From positions 1 to 32,484 of the forward strand of contig JAZQHO010000245.1 in the NCBI GenBank assembly GCA_045540635.1: a stretch of 32,484 nt of DNA. The letters are read 5' to 3'. Both the position numbers and the translations under genes were made by a program. Position 1 is the first letter of the stretch. Each line of letters starts with the position of its first letter. Origin of the DNA: Limiplasma sp045540635 (GTDB lineage: Bacteria; Bacillota; Clostridia; Christensenellales; Aristaeellaceae). The notes under the pieces were generated by a model that ran no database searches, had not been told where the DNA came from, and saw nothing but the letters and a program-made list of their open reading frames with translations. Shown in pieces: positions 31,781 to 32,484 of the stretch.

Positions 31781-31819
31781 TTTGCGGCTTACAAGGAGGA
31801 AAACCGTAGGTGACTGCTA

Positions 31820-32242
31820 ATGCCCAGATGTGAGAAAATTTTCCTGAACCTGACCGGGACTGACTTGTTCTATGGAAAGATTGACTTAAAGCTTACGCGA
31901 GACTTCACGTGCTTTTTTATTGTCAATCATACAAATGACAGGGAATTCATTGAAAAGACATCCATGGATTTCATATTGTCAGGCTGTAAGGATTTCCATT
32001 TCTTTGGCACCTACGAACCCGAGTGGCATCTCACTTTTGATCTGATGGATAGCATGATCTTCCCCAATTCCACGTATGAAACGGTTGCCCGAACATCAGG
32101 ATATGATTCTATAGATGACTTTTCAGCGTCTTTACGTGAAATGGTATTTGCCAGAACCTTCGTTCCGCACGATTTCTATTTGATTTATGATGATGAAGTG
32201 CTTTATAGAAAAACCATATCACTGCTTGGGGTAATGAGATGA
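31820..32242 (+). CDS. Hypothetical protein in AT-rich accessory DNA
   Basis: A 140-residue soluble protein, ATG at 31820, six bases after AGGTGA. An in-frame stop at 31811 prevents a longer reading. It is acidic and aromatic-rich, with FYGKIDLKLTRDFTCFFIVNH, CKDFHFFGTYEPEWHLTFD and an aromatic end (FVPHDFYLIYDDEVLYRKT). I recognise no family. Base composition is clearly lower in GC than the rest of the window, which suggests recent transfer. It lies between a recombinase and an IS fragment. An immunity or defence role is a guess from context only. Confidence 0.75.
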   Translation: MPRCEKIFLNLTGTDLFYGKIDLKLTRDFTCFFIVNHTNDREFIEKTSMDFILSGCKDFHFFGTYEPEWHLTFDLMDSMIFPNSTYETVARTSGYDSIDDFSASLREMVFARTFVPHDFYLIYDDEVLYRKTISLLGVMR

Positions 32243-32266
32243 TTTGCTTGAAAATCAGAAAAACTG

Positions 32267-32335
32267 CACTGTGGTTCATCCCCACAGTGCGCAGACTGTC
32301 AAAGAAGCCACTTTGCCGTGTAGCAAAGTGGCTTC
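32267..32335. repeat. Two tandem hairpins at the end of the IS fragment
   Basis: CACTGTGG/CCACAGTG (32267-32274 and 32282-32289, loop 7) is followed by a perfect 13-bp stem (32304-32316 and 32323-32335, loop CGTGTA). On the minus strand the second stem is followed by CTTTGACA. They overlap the last codons of the transposase fragment and may act as terminators or mark the element's end. Confidence 0.55.
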
Positions 32336-32484
32336 AATCATGTGCAAAAGTGAAGAAACAAGCAAGCGCATCCACTTGTGGATGACGAGCTTTTTCAGAT
32401 TTAGCGCAGTGAATTTGAGCTTTACCCAAGCCGTAACGGCGGGAAGCCCTCTGTAGGGTGTGTAACGCATAGCGTGTTTTTCCT
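32276..32484 (-). CDS. IS1182-like transposase, C-terminal fragment cut by window edge
   Basis: The minus strand reads from the right edge as EKHAMRYTPYRGLPAVTAW followed by VKLKFTALNLKKL, which matches the ends of IS1182-family DDE transposases (the RYTRYRGL...NLKKLA pattern). The tail after HKW is variable. Only about 69 residues are in the window, so the catalytic DDE residues are not visible and intactness cannot be judged. The stop is at 32276-32278, and two hairpins overlap the gene's end. Confidence 0.7.
   Translation of the reverse strand, partial: EKHAMRYTPYRGLPAVTAWVKLKFTALNLKKLVIHKWMRLLVSSLLHMIEATLLHGKVASLTVCALWG

Noticed and set aside
1..32484. CRISPR array, rRNA or tRNA genes
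   Set aside because: No regularly spaced repeats and no rRNA or tRNA signature were seen while reading through the window.

Overview
The window looks like a chromosomal segment from a GC-rich anaerobic Firmicute of the Clostridia, probably gut-dwelling. The evidence is an infC-rpmI-rplT operon behind a leader that resembles the Firmicutes L20 leader, strong AGGAGG ribosome sites with sigma-A promoters, carbohydrate ABC importers of the CUT1 type without their own ATPase, a DUF5696/YIP1 gene pair, and Pro-Thr-rich linkers in an exported protein. The linkers and the non-lipoprotein signal peptide on a binding protein recall Christensenellales, but that placement is inference. No rRNA, tRNA or CRISPR array was seen.

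Region 1 (1-13200, minus strand) is one long glycan-uptake operon. From its promoter at about 13190 it runs: a very large membrane-anchored solute-binding protein with two CBM-like domains, two permeases (one carrying an N-terminal GRAM/PH-like domain), an NHL beta-propeller membrane protein, a YIP1 family membrane protein, a DUF5696 glycosidase-like protein, two more permeases, and a second solute-binding protein cut by the left edge. Most genes overlap or nearly touch. The last binding protein has its own consensus promoter. No ATPase is encoded, so a shared MsmX-type ATPase is implied. A divergent AraC regulator and a cytoplasmic GH10 xylanase follow at 13.6-15.9 kb, which suggests xylan or xylo-oligosaccharides as the substrate.

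Region 2 (16-18.2 kb) holds two flavodoxin-fold oxidoreductases, one with a single domain and one with a duplicated domain, separated by strong terminators. Region 3 (18.2-25.6 kb) has a PlsC-like acyltransferase with a zinc ribbon, divergent from a run of genes encoding a degenerate tyrosine-kinase/Wzz-like protein, a peptidoglycan-binding protein, an unrecognised 368-residue protein, an RluA pseudouridine synthase, a HAD phosphatase and a pentapeptide-repeat protein.

Region 4 (25.6-29.5 kb) is housekeeping: L20 leader, infC with an apparent AUC start, rpmI, rplT, recO, then a methyltransferase and a small membrane protein on the minus strand. Region 5 (29.5 kb to the right edge) is accessory DNA. 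It has a structured non-coding stretch, a large serine recombinase with a small upstream gene, an AT-richer block with an orphan 140-residue protein, and the C-terminal end of an IS1182-like transposase.
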